Below, one piece after another: positions 7,862-16,490 of a DNA stretch of 64,000 bases; position 1 is the first letter of the stretch, and the number at the start of each line of letters is the position of its first letter. Source of the stretch: an uncultured Coriobacteriaceae bacterium. GTDB taxonomy: Bacteria > Actinomycetota > Coriobacteriia > Coriobacteriales > Atopobiaceae. A program made the translations under genes and the position numbers. The DNA lies in assembly GCA_900544655.1 (NCBI GenBank), contig UQWE01000001.1, forward strand, positions 1 to 64,000, given 5' to 3'. The notes under the pieces are model-generated. The model was not told the origin of the DNA. It saw only the letters and a list, made by a program, of their open reading frames with translations, and did not search any database.

Positions 7862-9706
7862 CTACTCTTCCATGCCGAGGTAGTGTCGCCAGAACTCCTG
7901 GCTGATCATGGTCGGGAAGGCTGCCCGGTAGTCTGCGGCCACGCGCTCGTGCTCGAGCTGCCAACGCTGTTTGAGCTCGCGGACGCGCTGCTTGATCCGT
8001 GCGTTGCGTGCGCGGTCCATGCGGCGGACGCAGGCCTTCTCGCCCGTGATGTCGAGGACGACGATGGTCTCGCGGGCAAGGGTGTCGCGGCTGTAGAGGG
8101 CGGGCCCGCTGACCATGAGGTGTCCCGGAGCCTTCTTGAGGAGGGCGTCCGGCAGCAGATGCTTGTCGTACGGGATGGTCTTCAATAGCTTGTCCGCGAG
8201 CGTGAGGCCATGGTGCTTCTGGGGCGTGACCTCGCGAATGTTGCCCTCGGAGAGTATCTTTGGGTCGATTTCGGCGAGAGGCACGAACTTGTCGTTGAGC
8301 TTGGCGTTCTCGCGCATGAGGGCACTGCCGTCGGCCTCCATGAGCCACTGCGGGCCGCGCAGGTAGTCTTCCACGCCTTGGAGGAGAAGGTCGGCGGCTC
8401 CGTACTCGAGGTCGCGGCGGCGAAGCAGAACGTTTCGCCAGACACGGGCCATGAAGAGCTCTGTGTTGACATGTCCGTCGCAAGCGGCCATGACGAGGAA
8501 GTTGCGCACGTACTGATAGCAATCGACGGAGGCGCGCGGGCGTCCCTCGAAGCTCTCGTGCCAGACGCAGATGCCGTTCATCGTCATGTACGTGGGATTG
8601 GAACGCAGACCGTACTCGACGTCATCGCAGCGCACGAAGACAGGGACGGGCAGTCCCTTCTCGCGGATGTTGGCGACGGGGATGCACGAGAACCACCATG
8701 CGCCATAGGTGTTCTCCACCTCGACGTCGATCCTCTCGTTCTCGACGACCTGATCGAGGCGGTCGACGAAGAGGTCCGGCTTCACCTTGCGGTAGACGCC
8801 GCTGCGTAGGACATGGCTCACGTCCTCGAAGAGCCTCTCGGGTTGCTCGACGGAGAGCATGGCGCCGTTCACGAAGGCGTGGGCGTACTTCTCGTTCGCG
8901 AGGGCGAGGAGGTTGTAGGTGCGCTTGATGCTCTCGGGGAAGACATGGACGTCGTCGTCCATGAGGATGACGTGGGTGAACTCGGAGGGGGAGTCCATCG
9001 CGGCGATCATGCCGCGGGCGAAGCCTCCCGCGCCACCGACATTGGCGGTGGGGATGACGGTCACGAGGTCGTCGGAGAGGGCCTCGGCGTCGAGTGTCGA
9101 GCCGTTGTCGACCACGAACATGTGGAAGGCGTCGTGGATGGGGCCATCGTCCGAGCGAATGGCGTCGCGTATGAGCTCGATGTTGGGGACGATGTAGTGC
9201 TCCTTCTTGAAGGTCGTCGTGGAGAGCGCGATGCGCACCGGGTGGATGCGTCCCTCGTCGACCTCGGCGTAATAAGCGCCGGAATGGAGAAGGGTCGTGC
9301 CGGAGGGAAGAAGCTCGAACGCGATGAGGTCCATGCCCGAGCAATCGAACGCGGCAGAGACGCTTGCGACCTTGCCCGCCTCGGGCTCGACGGTGATCCG
9401 GTCAAGCTCGACGGTGTTCTCGGAGTCAGCCTCGGCGCCCTCGGGCATGCCCTTGATGATGACTTCGCAGGCATCGCCGGAGAGCTCGAGCCTGAGCGTC
9501 ACGGTGGTAACGTCGCAGTACTTGGCCCACTTCGAGGCGGAGCACGCGTTCAGGAAGGTCATGAAGTCAGCGGGCTCTGCGAGCCTGAGCGCGGCCGTCT
9601 CCTCGTCGTAGTCGAGGGGGCTCGCGCAGAAGACATAGAGCTCGTCGTGTCCCGCGAGGTGCTCCGCGGGCTTGAGAAGGACGTTAGAGAGCTTGTGCTC
9701 GATCAT
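7862..9706 (-). CDS. glfT2: GlfT2-like polymerising galactofuranosyltransferase
   Basis: 614 residues, close to the 630-odd of mycobacterial GlfT2. An N-terminal beta-rich domain (about 1-165) is followed by a GT-A domain with VVDNGS, NVGGAGGFARGM and the metal motif MDDD (about 249). Then come the WW..CIP..N block, CDDVEYGLR (general base region, about 360), VWHE (metal His, about 380) and a helical C-terminus. These are the GlfT2 landmarks, so it probably elongates a beta-linked galactofuran chain from UDP-Galf. AGGAG stands 7 nt before the ATG. It is divergent from pyrR and convergent with the GlfT1-like gene. Confidence 0.88.
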   Translation of the reverse strand: MIEHKLSNVLLKPAEHLAGHDELYVFCASPLDYDEETAALRLAEPADFMTFLNACSASKWAKYCDVTTVTLRLELSGDACEVIIKGMPEGAEADSENTVELDRITVEPEAGKVASVSAAFDCSGMDLIAFELLPSGTTLLHSGAYYAEVDEGRIHPVRIALSTTTFKKEHYIVPNIELIRDAIRSDDGPIHDAFHMFVVDNGSTLDAEALSDDLVTVIPTANVGGAGGFARGMIAAMDSPSEFTHVILMDDDVHVFPESIKRTYNLLALANEKYAHAFVNGAMLSVEQPERLFEDVSHVLRSGVYRKVKPDLFVDRLDQVVENERIDVEVENTYGAWWFSCIPVANIREKGLPVPVFVRCDDVEYGLRSNPTYMTMNGICVWHESFEGRPRASVDCYQYVRNFLVMAACDGHVNTELFMARVWRNVLLRRRDLEYGAADLLLQGVEDYLRGPQWLMEADGSALMRENAKLNDKFVPLAEIDPKILSEGNIREVTPQKHHGLTLADKLLKTIPYDKHLLPDALLKKAPGHLMVSGPALYSRDTLARETIVVLDITGEKACVRRMDRARNARIKQRVRELKQRWQLEHERVAADYRAAFPTMISQEFWRHYLGMEE

Positions 9707-9808
9707 AAGGGCGCTCCTGGTTTCTCAGTCGCTTAGTCGACCGTTTGGCGATTCGGTGAAGGGCGTTTCTCGCCCAGCAGTTAGTAATCAGTAGTATAGT
9801 TGTCACAA

Positions 9809-9919
9809 CCTTTAAGACGGTGCGGGACACCGGCAAGGAACAAGCTGGCGAGTTTCCCAGCCTCATGCGAGACCCTTGGATGACGTCCCGTGCCGCAACA
9901 GGCATAGGCGTCTTTTTTT
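9809..9919 (+). promoter_or_regulatory. PyrR-responsive attenuator leader of the pyr operon
   Basis: Three competing structures can be drawn. (1) A PyrR-site-like hairpin (9809-9838): CCTTTAA on the left, GCAAGG on the right, and CGGTG/CACCG closing a G-rich loop. (2) An antiterminator pairing 9818-9828 with 9885-9895 (11 bp, two G-T). (3) A terminator hairpin 9882-9912 with seven T (9913-9919). Structures 1 and 3 exclude 2. This is the known Bacillus-type logic: PyrR with UMP stabilises structure 1 and lets the terminator form. A -10-like TATAGT (9795-9800) lies just upstream. Confidence 0.8.
9882..9919 (+). terminator. attenuator terminator upstream of pyrR
   Basis: The hairpin pairs GACG with CGTC, CC with GG and GTGCC with GGCAT around loop GCAACA, with one bulge and one mismatch. 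T7 at 9913-9919 follows. It lies 15 nt before the pyrR ATG and is the conditional terminator of the pyr leader. Confidence 0.8.
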
Positions 9920-9933
9920 GTGAAGGGAGCCAC

Positions 9934-10524
9934 ATGGAACAGCAGGGACTGGGACCCAAGGCGACCATTATGGACGCTGCGGCGATGGGCAGAGCCCTTA
10001 CCCGCATCGCGCATGAGGTCATCGAGAACAATGAGGGGGCGGAGAACCTCGCGATCGTGGGTATCGTCCGCCGCGGTGCCAACATCGCTGATCTCCTCGC
10101 GTCTGAGATCGAGTCCATCGAGGGTATCCGCCCGCCGGTGGGCAAGCTCGACATCAGCTTCTATCGAGATGACGTGACCCGTCGCCTCGCACCCGTCGTT
10201 CACGAGACTCAGATCAACTTTGACGTCGACCACAAGGACATCATCCTCGTCGACGACGTTCTCTTCTCGGGACGTACCGTGCGCTCCGCGCTCGACGCCC
10301 TCATGGATCTTGGCAGGCCCAGGACCATTCAGCTCGCCGTCATGGTCGACCGCGGCCACCGCGAGCTTCCCATTCGCGCGGATTACGTCGGCAAGAACGT
10401 GCCGAGCTCCCACGAGGAGGACGTCCGCGTCTTCGTCGAGTCGCTTGACGGCCGCGATGCGGTCGAGATTTGGGACATCGAAGCCGAGAAGGCCGCAATC
10501 GCCAATAAGGAGGTCGGTGCATAG
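9934..10524 (+). CDS. pyrR: PyrR: pyr operon regulator / uracil phosphoribosyltransferase
   Basis: 196 residues from ATG 9934, with GAAGGGAG just upstream. The PRPP-binding loop is DIILVDDVLFSGRTVR (about residues 103-118). The N-terminal RALTRIAHEVIE and the basic IVRRGANIADLL match PyrR. PyrR binds pyr mRNA when UMP is high and also has uracil phosphoribosyltransferase activity. The attenuator directly upstream supports this role. A longer frame begins at 9820 but would run through the terminator hairpin, so I reject it. The stop overlaps the GTG of pyrB (TAGTG). Confidence 0.95.
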   Translation: MEQQGLGPKATIMDAAAMGRALTRIAHEVIENNEGAENLAIVGIVRRGANIADLLASEIESIEGIRPPVGKLDISFYRDDVTRRLAPVVHETQINFDVDHKDIILVDDVLFSGRTVRSALDALMDLGRPRTIQLAVMVDRGHRELPIRADYVGKNVPSSHEEDVRVFVESLDGRDAVEIWDIEAEKAAIANKEVGA

Positions 10525-11456
10525 TGCTTTCCGTTCGCAACCTCATCAACACGACGGACCTCACTGCCGATGACATCACGCAGATTCTCGATACAGCCCG
10601 TTCCATGGAGGAGATCAACCACCGCACGATCAAGAAGGTCCCCGCTCTTCGCGGTCGCACGATCGTGAACCTCTTCCTCGAGGCCTCTACCCGTACGCGC
10701 TCCTCGTTCGAGATCGCCGAGAAGCGCCTCTCCGCCGACTCTCTGAACGTCCAGGGATCAAGCTCCTCCGTCTCCAAGGGTGAGTGCCTTGAGGACACCA
10801 TCAAGACGCTCGACTCCTACGGCGTCGACATGTTCGTCTGCCGCGCGCGCAATGCCGGCACCGCCGAACTCATCACGCACTACACCGACGCCCGCGTCAT
10901 CAACGCCGGCGACGGCAAGCATGCACATCCCTCCCAGGCCCTGCTCGACCTCTACACGATGCGCGAGCACTTCGGCAAGCTCGAGGGCCTCAAGGTCGCC
11001 ATCGTCGGCGACCTGCTCCACAGCCGCGTCGTCGGCTCCCTGGCCCCGGCCCTGCGCACCATGGGCGCCAAGGTCACGCTCGTTGGCCCTCCCACGTTCC
11101 AGCTTCCCGAGCCCGAGGTCTTCGGTGCCGAGGAGACCTATGACTTCGACTCCGTCATCGAGGACGTCGACGTCGTGTACATGCTCCGCGTTCAGCTCGA
11201 GCGCATGGAGGGCGCCACGATCCCCTCGAAGCGCGAGTACAACCGCCTCTGGGGCCTCACCGCTGAACGTCACGCCCACATGAAGGAGAACGCCCTCGTC
11301 ATGCACCCGGGCCCGATGAACCGAGGCATGGAGATCGACTCGATCCCCGCCGATGCCCAGAACTCGTTCGTGACACGCCAGGTCGCCGCGGGCCTCTACA
11401 CCCGCATGGCCGAGATGTACCTGCTGCTTGGAGGAGAAGAGAATGCTGCTGATTAA
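10524..11456 (+). CDS. pyrB: aspartate carbamoyltransferase catalytic subunit
   Basis: 310 residues. Carbamoyl phosphate and aspartate motifs are present: STRTRSSFE (about residue 55), [10 protein letters not shown] (about 133) and [11 protein letters not shown] (about 260). It catalyses condensation of carbamoyl phosphate with aspartate, the first committed step of UMP synthesis. The start is GTG sharing a base with the pyrR stop, with AAGGAGG about 10 nt upstream. No pyrI regulatory subunit follows, so control is presumably through PyrR. Its 3' end overlaps the start of pyrC by 14 nt. Confidence 0.97.
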   Translation: MLSVRNLINTTDLTADDITQILDTARSMEEINHRTIKKVPALRGRTIVNLFLEASTRTRSSFEIAEKRLSADSLNVQGSSSSVSKGECLEDTIKTLDSYGVDMFVCRARNAGTAELITHYTDARVINAGDGKHAHPSQALLDLYTMREHFGKLEGLKVAIVGDLLHSRVVGSLAPALRTMGAKVTLVGPPTFQLPEPEVFGAEETYDFDSVIEDVDVVYMLRVQLERMEGATIPSKREYNRLWGLTAERHAHMKENALVMHPGPMNRGMEIDSIPADAQNSFVTRQVAAGLYTRMAEMYLLLGGEENAAD

Positions 11457-12790
11457 GGGTGCTCACGTCGTCGACCCGCAGGTCGGCCTCGACACCGTTA
11501 CCGACGTCCTCGTCGAGGGCGCTCGCATCGCCCGCGTGGGCGCGAACATCAAGACCCCTGAGGGCGCCGAGGTCATCGATGGCACGGGCAAGTACCTCGT
11601 CCCGGGCCTGATTGACATCCACGTCCACTTCCGCGACCCCGGCTACGAGTACAAGGAGACCATCGAGACGGGCTCCGCCGCCGCTGCCGCCGGTGGCTTC
11701 ACAGACGTCGCCACCATGCCCAACACCAACCCCGTGACCGACACGGGCGAGGGCGTGCGCTACCAGATCGCCAAGGGCGACGCCGCCGGCCTCGTGCACG
11801 TCCGCCCCATCGGTGCCTGCACTCGTGGCGAGAAAGGCGAGGCCCTGGCCGAGATCGGCGATATGGTCGCCGAGGGCGCCTGCATGTTTTCCGATGACGG
11901 CCATGGCGTGCAGAGCGCCGGCATGCTCCGCACCGTGATGGACTACGTCCGTCAGTTCGATCGTGCCGTCGCCTGCCACTGCGAGATCGAGTCCCTGACT
12001 GAGCACGGCATGGTCAACGAGGGCCGCGTGAGCACCCGCCTCGGCATCGCCGGCCCTTGGCGGCGGCGTGGCCAACGGGCGCCGGTGGGCCCCCAGCCTC
12101 GGCATCGCCGGCTGGCCTGCCGCCGGTGAGGAGGTCGAGATTGCTCGCGACATCGAGCTCTGCCGCCTCACGGGCTGCGCGCTCCACATCTGCCACATCT
12201 CCACCGCCCGTGGCGCTGAGCTCGTTCGTGCCGCCAAGGCTGAGGGCCTGCCCGTCACGGCCGAGGTCTGCCCGCACCACCTCTTCCTCGACGAGGAGCT
12301 CCTCGACGAGACCTACAACACCAACCTCAAGATGAACCCGCCGCTGCGCACCCCCGCCGACGCGGCGGCTCTCCGTGAGGGCATCTGCGACGGCACGCTC
12401 GACTGCGTCGTCACGGACCACGCGCCGCACGCCCTCCACGAGAAGGAGTGCGAGTTCGAGATCGCTCCCTTCGGCGTCGTCGGCCTTGAGACGAGCCTCC
12501 CGCTCATGCTCACCAACCTTGTCTCCACCGGCAAGATGAGCTGGCAGCGCCTCGTCGAGGTCATGTGCGTGAATCCGCGCAAGGTCGCCCGCCTCGAGGC
12601 CGTTAAGGTCGAGGCCGGTTCCCCCGCGGACCTCACCCTTATCGACCCGACCATCAAGCTCGAGGTCACGCCGGAGCTGTTCTGCGGCAAGCAGCACAAC
12701 TCCGCCTTCATGGGCGCCAAGCTCACCGGTCGCGCGACGGACACCGTCGTTGCCGGCAAGCACGTCCTGAAGGACTGCAAGCTCGCCTAG
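11443..12790 (+). pseudogene. pyrC: dihydroorotase, frameshifted by a 58-nt insertion
   Basis: The gene begins at ATG 11443 (GGAGGAGA upstream, inside pyrB) with the metal motif HVHFRDPG (His about 60 and 62) and SDDGHGVQ. After LGIAG it leaves frame and stops at 12129. The second half, in another frame, resumes with [18 protein letters not shown] and carries CPHHLF and TDHAPH. A 17-nt direct repeat (12038-12054 and 12096-12112) flanks the break. Removing the 58 nt between them restores a 429-residue protein of normal length. Both halves look well conserved, so the lesion is recent or a sequence/assembly error. pyrC is otherwise required in this operon, which favours error or recent loss. Confidence 0.85.
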
Positions 12791-12805
12791 TTTTATCTCG
12801 CGCGC

Positions 12806-12825
12806 CCCGGGAGGCTTCTCTCGGG
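12806..12825 (+). other. hairpin between pyrC and pyrK
   Basis: An 8-bp stem (CCCGGGAG with CTCTCGGG, one G-T) with a GCTT loop and no T run. It may be an RNA processing or weak pause structure. Nothing else is seen in 12791-12870. Confidence 0.4.
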
Positions 12826-12881
12826 TCGCCGTCGCGTATCATTCGGCCGTCTCGTGCGGCCTATTGCCCGAAAGGAGAGAC

Positions 12882-13676
12882 ATGGCCTATCCCACTCCGT
12901 CGCCGGCTCGCATCCACGACTTCACCGTCGTCTCGAACGAGCCTGTGGCCGAGGGCGTCTATCGCCTCACGATCGAGGCCCCGCGTCTGGCGGCAGCCCT
13001 CGAGCCTGGTCAATTCATGAGTCTCGAGGTCCCCGGTGATCCTCGTCAGCTCATCCGCATCCCTCTCTCGTATTCCTCCGCTGACGCCGAGGCCGGCACC
13101 GTGACCACGTACTATGCGGTCGTGGGCGATGGCACGCGCAGGCTTTCCGCCATGGGCGCTGGCTCTACCTCTACGGTACTCGGCCCCGGTGGCCACGGCT
13201 GGAAGATGGACGCGGGCGCGAAGAGGGTCCTCGTCGTCGCGGGTGGCATCGGCATCACGCCCGTCATCGCAGCCGCTCGCTTCGCCGTTGGCAACGGTGC
13301 CGAGGTCGACGCCGTCGTGGGCGCCCTCACTGCCGCCAAGATCTGCGGGATCGACGAGCTCGAGCCGCTGTGCGGCGAGGTTCGCCTCACGACTGACGAC
13401 GGTACGGCTGGCACGAAGGGGTTCGTGACGGCCGAGGTCGAGCCCATGCTCGCCACGGGCGCGTATGACCTTGTCCTCACCTGTGGGCCCGAGCCCATGA
13501 TGCGCGCCGTCGCGGCTATCGCCGAGGCTGCCGGCGTCAAGTGCGAGGTTTCCGTCGAGCGCATGATGACCTGCGGCTTTGGCGCTTGTAACACGTGTAA
13601 CGTCGAGACCGTCTACGGCATGGTGGGCGCCTGCATGGCAGGCCCCGTCTTCGACTCGAAGGTGGTGGCATGGTGA
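12882..13676 (+). CDS. pyrK: dihydroorotate dehydrogenase electron transfer subunit
   Basis: 264 residues, ferredoxin-reductase fold. An FAD-binding region sits around RIPLSYSSA, then the NAD-binding VAGGIGITPV. A C-terminal [2Fe-2S] cluster set, CGFGACNTC plus a fourth Cys in MVGACMAG, lies at about residues 230-252. It passes electrons from PyrD to NAD+. The start ATG follows AAAGGAGA. The gene overlaps pyrD by 7 nt, as expected for the two subunits of a class 1B enzyme. The pyrK-pyrD pair shows that the organism uses NAD rather than quinone for this step. Confidence 0.95.
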   Translation: MAYPTPSPARIHDFTVVSNEPVAEGVYRLTIEAPRLAAALEPGQFMSLEVPGDPRQLIRIPLSYSSADAEAGTVTTYYAVVGDGTRRLSAMGAGSTSTVLGPGGHGWKMDAGAKRVLVVAGGIGITPVIAAARFAVGNGAEVDAVVGALTAAKICGIDELEPLCGEVRLTTDDGTAGTKGFVTAEVEPMLATGAYDLVLTCGPEPMMRAVAAIAEAAGVKCEVSVERMMTCGFGACNTCNVETVYGMVGACMAGPVFDSKVVAW

Positions 13677-14596
13677 GCAACGTCGATATGTCCGTCGATC
13701 TCGCAGGCATCAAGCTCAAGAACCCGATCAACACCGCGAGCGGCACCTATGGCTACGGCTGGCAGTTCGAGAGCTTCTATGACGTGAGCCAGCTCGGCGC
13801 GATCACCACCAAGGGCTGCGCCGCCGAGGCCTGGCCCGGCAACCCCGCCCCGCGCATGACCGAGGTAACGAGTGGCATGATGAACTCCGTGGGCCTCCAG
13901 AACCCCGGCGTCCGTGGACTCATCGAGGGCTCCGGCGAGTACCTCCAGGAGCTCTCCGACAAGGGCACCGCTGTCATCTGCCAGGTTGCGGGCCACTCCG
14001 TCGAGGAGTACGTCGCGGCCGTCGAGCTCTTCGAGGAGCTCGCCCCGTTCGCCGCTGGTCTCGAGATCAACATCTCCTGCCCCAATATCGCCGCCGGTGG
14101 CTGTGCCATGGGCTCTACGCCCGAGGGTGCCGCAGAGGTCATCCGCGCCGTTCGTCCGCATACGAAGAAACCCCTTTTCGTCAAGATGGCCCCCGCTCGC
14201 GTCGTCGATGTCGCGAAGGCGCTCGAGGCCGAGGGCGCGGACGCCCTTACGGTCATCAACTCCATCCCCGGCATGGCCATTGACGTCAACACGCGCAGGA
14301 GCAAGCTTAGCCGTCCCACCGGCGGCATGAGCGGCCCCGCCCTTCACCCCATCGCGGTACGCATGGTGTGGGAGGCTCACAATGCCGTCAGCCTCCCCAT
14401 CGTGGGCGTTGGTGGCGTCATGACCGGTGCCGATGCCGCCGAGTTCATCCTCGCCGGCGCCACGAGCGTGTCTGTCGGCATGGCTAACCTTGTCGACCCG
14501 ACGGCGGCTCCTCGCATCCTCGGCGAGCTCACCGAGTGGGCCGAGTCGCAGGGTGTTTCCAGCATCTCCGAGCTTATTGGCGCCTTCGAGGGCTAG
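13670..14596 (+). CDS. pyrD: dihydroorotate dehydrogenase class 1B catalytic subunit
   Basis: 308 residues, FMN TIM barrel. Motifs: NPINTASGTYGYG, MNSVGLQNPG, NISCPN with the catalytic Cys (about residue 137), and IVGVGGVMTGADAAEFI for FMN phosphate. It oxidises dihydroorotate to orotate and forms a heterotetramer with PyrK. ATG 13670 lies inside the end of pyrK; GTG 13673 is possible. A terminator follows at 14614. Confidence 0.96.
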   Translation: MVSNVDMSVDLAGIKLKNPINTASGTYGYGWQFESFYDVSQLGAITTKGCAAEAWPGNPAPRMTEVTSGMMNSVGLQNPGVRGLIEGSGEYLQELSDKGTAVICQVAGHSVEEYVAAVELFEELAPFAAGLEINISCPNIAAGGCAMGSTPEGAAEVIRAVRPHTKKPLFVKMAPARVVDVAKALEAEGADALTVINSIPGMAIDVNTRRSKLSRPTGGMSGPALHPIAVRMVWEAHNAVSLPIVGVGGVMTGADAAEFILAGATSVSVGMANLVDPTAAPRILGELTEWAESQGVSSISELIGAFEG

Positions 14597-14613
14597 TCGG
14601 TCTTTGATTCTCC

Positions 14614-14641
14614 GGGGCGGCCTTCATGGTCGCCCCTTTTT
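14614..14641 (+). terminator. intrinsic terminator between pyrD and pyrF
   Basis: GGGGCG (14614-14619) pairs with CGCCCC (14631-14636), and an inner CC pairs with GG. TTTTT follows. It would reduce or block read-through into pyrF. Confidence 0.8.
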
Positions 14642-14671
14642 CGATGGGCGACTCGCCCGAAAGGAGGCCCC

Positions 14672-15400
14672 ATGGGCCGCTTTGACGATCTGTCCGCTCG
14701 CGACCGCGTGATGGTTGCGCTCGATTGCGGGCCCGAGGAGGCTCGTGCCCTCGCTGACAAGCTCGAGGGCCATGCCATCTGGCTCAAGGTTGGCATCACG
14801 CTCATCTATGACGGCGGCCTGCCGCTCGTCAAGGAGCTCCGCGACCGCGGTTTCAAAATCTTCGTCGATTCCAAGTTCCATGACATCCCGCATCAGGTTC
14901 GCGGCGCCGTGATGAGCGCTGCCCACTCTGGCGCGGACCTGGTCACGGTTCATGGCTCTGGCTCCGAGAAGATGCTCGTTGCCTGTCACGAGGCCGCCGA
15001 GCAGTCCCTCGTCGAGTTTGGCCACAAGCCCTATGTGATTGCCATCACCGTGCTCACCAGCATGGACGCCGAGGAGCTGGCTAAGGTTGGCGTGACGCGC
15101 CCGATTCCCGAGCAGGCCGCGGCCCTCGCGAAGCTCGCCGTCGACTCTGGCCTCGACGGCATTGTGTGCTCGCCTATGGAGGCGCGCGAGATGCGCGAGC
15201 TCCTTGGCCCGGATGCACTTATCGTGACCCCGGGCGTGCGCCCGGCCGGCGCCGCCCTGGGAGACCAGAGCCGCGTCGCGACCCCTGCCGCCGCCGTCAA
15301 TGCCGGCGCGAGCCACATTGTCATCGGCAGGGCGATTACCCAGGCAGGGGATCCGGTTGCCGCCTTCGAGTCCATCGTCGCGGAGATTGAGGCACGCTAG
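14672..15400 (+). CDS. pyrF: orotidine 5'-phosphate decarboxylase
   Basis: 242 residues. The active-site D-x-K-x-x-D motif is in VDSKFHDIPHQV (about residues 66-76), and the phosphate loop is IVIGRAITQAGDP near the C-terminus. It decarboxylates OMP to UMP. AAAGGAGG precedes the ATG. Although it follows pyrD, an intrinsic terminator lies between them, so its expression may be uncoupled or lowered. pyrE, its usual partner, is not in the window. Confidence 0.96.
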   Translation: MGRFDDLSARDRVMVALDCGPEEARALADKLEGHAIWLKVGITLIYDGGLPLVKELRDRGFKIFVDSKFHDIPHQVRGAVMSAAHSGADLVTVHGSGSEKMLVACHEAAEQSLVEFGHKPYVIAITVLTSMDAEELAKVGVTRPIPEQAAALAKLAVDSGLDGIVCSPMEAREMRELLGPDALIVTPGVRPAGAALGDQSRVATPAAAVNAGASHIVIGRAITQAGDPVAAFESIVAEIEAR

Positions 15401-15424
15401 AACTCGCCGAGTCCTGACATTAAC

Positions 15425-15454
15425 CGGCGCATCCGTAACCAAGATGCCGTTTTT
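15425..15454 (+). terminator. terminator after pyrF
   Basis: CGGC..ATC (15425-15433, two-base bulge) pairs with GATGCCG (15443-15449). T5 follows at 15450-15454. Confidence 0.65.
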
Positions 15455-15498
15455 GTTGGGTGGCGAGGTATAAAACGCGGGTAAATGCGTGAAAGTTC

Positions 15499-15527
15499 TT
15501 GCAAAGTGGCTGCTACATTGCCATAGT
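15499..15527 (+). promoter_or_regulatory. probable promoter of mihF-gmk-rpoZ
   Basis: TTGCAA (15499-15504), a 17-nt spacer and CATAGT (15522-15527), each 4/6 to consensus. It would give a leader of about 70 nt before mihF. Confidence 0.5.
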
Positions 15528-15603
15528 GTCATACAGCCGATTTGCGGGGCACCTGAAGCCCCTTCGGAACTTGTGTTGAGAAGTACTTACATTTGGAGGA
15601 AAT

Positions 15604-15912
15604 ATGGCTCTCCCTACGCTTTCCGACGAGCAGCGCGCTCAGAACCTTAAGAAGGCCGCCGAGGCCCGCCACGCTCGCGCCGAGCTTCGTGAGAAGATCA
15701 AGAACGGCGATGTCACCCTCGAGTCCGTCCTGAACTCTGAGGACGAGGCCGCCAAGCGCATGCCTGTCCGCGCTCTCATTGAGTCCCTTCCGGGTTACGG
15801 CAAGGCTAAGGCCGCCAAGATCATGGACGAGATCGCCGTCGCTGACAACCGTCGTGTTCAGGGCCTTGGTGCCCGTCAGCGTGAGGCCCTCCTCGAGATT
15901 CTCTCCAAGTAG
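15604..15912 (+). CDS. mihF: actinobacterial integration host factor (mIHF)
   Basis: 102 residues, basic at the N-terminus. A C-terminal helix-two-turn-helix-like block contains LIESLPGYGKAKAAKIMDEI, which is diagnostic of the actinobacterial IHF family. It is a nucleoid-associated DNA-binding and bending protein. GGAGGAA lies just before the ATG. It stands immediately before gmk, the usual actinobacterial order, and shares a base with its start (TAGTG). This gene is a strong marker of an actinobacterial host. Confidence 0.93.
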   Translation: MALPTLSDEQRAQNLKKAAEARHARAELREKIKNGDVTLESVLNSEDEAAKRMPVRALIESLPGYGKAKAAKIMDEIAVADNRRVQGLGARQREALLEILSK

Positions 15913-16478
15913 TGTCGCGCGCAGCTAAGCTGTTCGTAGTTTCCGGGCCGTCAGGCGTAGGGAAGGGCACACTGGTTTCCCTTGTGAGGGAACAGCGCCC
16001 GGACCTGGGTCTGACGGTCTCGGCCACAACGAGACAGCCACGTCCAGGTGAGGTTGACGGGGTTTCCTACCACTTCCTCACCAACGATGACTTCGACCGT
16101 CGCGTCGAGGCCGGGGAGTTCCTCGAGTGGGCTAACGTCCACGGAAACCGTTATGGCACGCTCGCCTCCGAGGTTGACCGTAACCTGAGCGCCGGTAAGT
16201 CCGTCATCCTCGAGATTGACGTCCAGGGCGCGCTCAACGTTCGCAAGGTCTTTCCCGATGCCGTTCTCGTCTTCATCGAGCCTCCTTCCATGGAGGTCCT
16301 CGAACAGCGTCTCCGCGGTCGCGAGACGGAGAGCGAAGAGTCCCTTCACCTGCGTCTTGCGGATGCGGCCGGCGAGCTTGAGCTTGCCCCGCGCTATGAC
16401 GAGCGAATCGTCAACGATGACCTTGAGAGAGCCACTTCGGAGTTGCTCCAAGTGCTCGAATCGCACGAGATGAATTGA
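15912..16478 (+). CDS. gmk: guanylate kinase
   Basis: 188 residues. The P-loop is SGPSGVGKGT (about residues 12-21). The GMP-binding region is TTRQPRPGEVDGVSYHF, followed by EFLEWANVHGNRYGT and IDVQGALNVR. It phosphorylates GMP and dGMP. The start is GTG within TAGTG at the mihF stop, with no good Shine-Dalgarno, so translation probably depends on coupling. rpoZ follows 12 nt later. Confidence 0.96.
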   Translation: MSRAAKLFVVSGPSGVGKGTLVSLVREQRPDLGLTVSATTRQPRPGEVDGVSYHFLTNDDFDRRVEAGEFLEWANVHGNRYGTLASEVDRNLSAGKSVILEIDVQGALNVRKVFPDAVLVFIEPPSMEVLEQRLRGRETESEESLHLRLADAAGELELAPRYDERIVNDDLERATSELLQVLESHEMN

Positions 16479-16490
16479 GGAAGTTCAGCA

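Noticed and set aside
9820..9933. N-terminal extension of PyrR in the same frame
   Set aside because: It would translate through the attenuator hairpin and T run; the ATG at 9934 has a good ribosome site and matches PyrR length.
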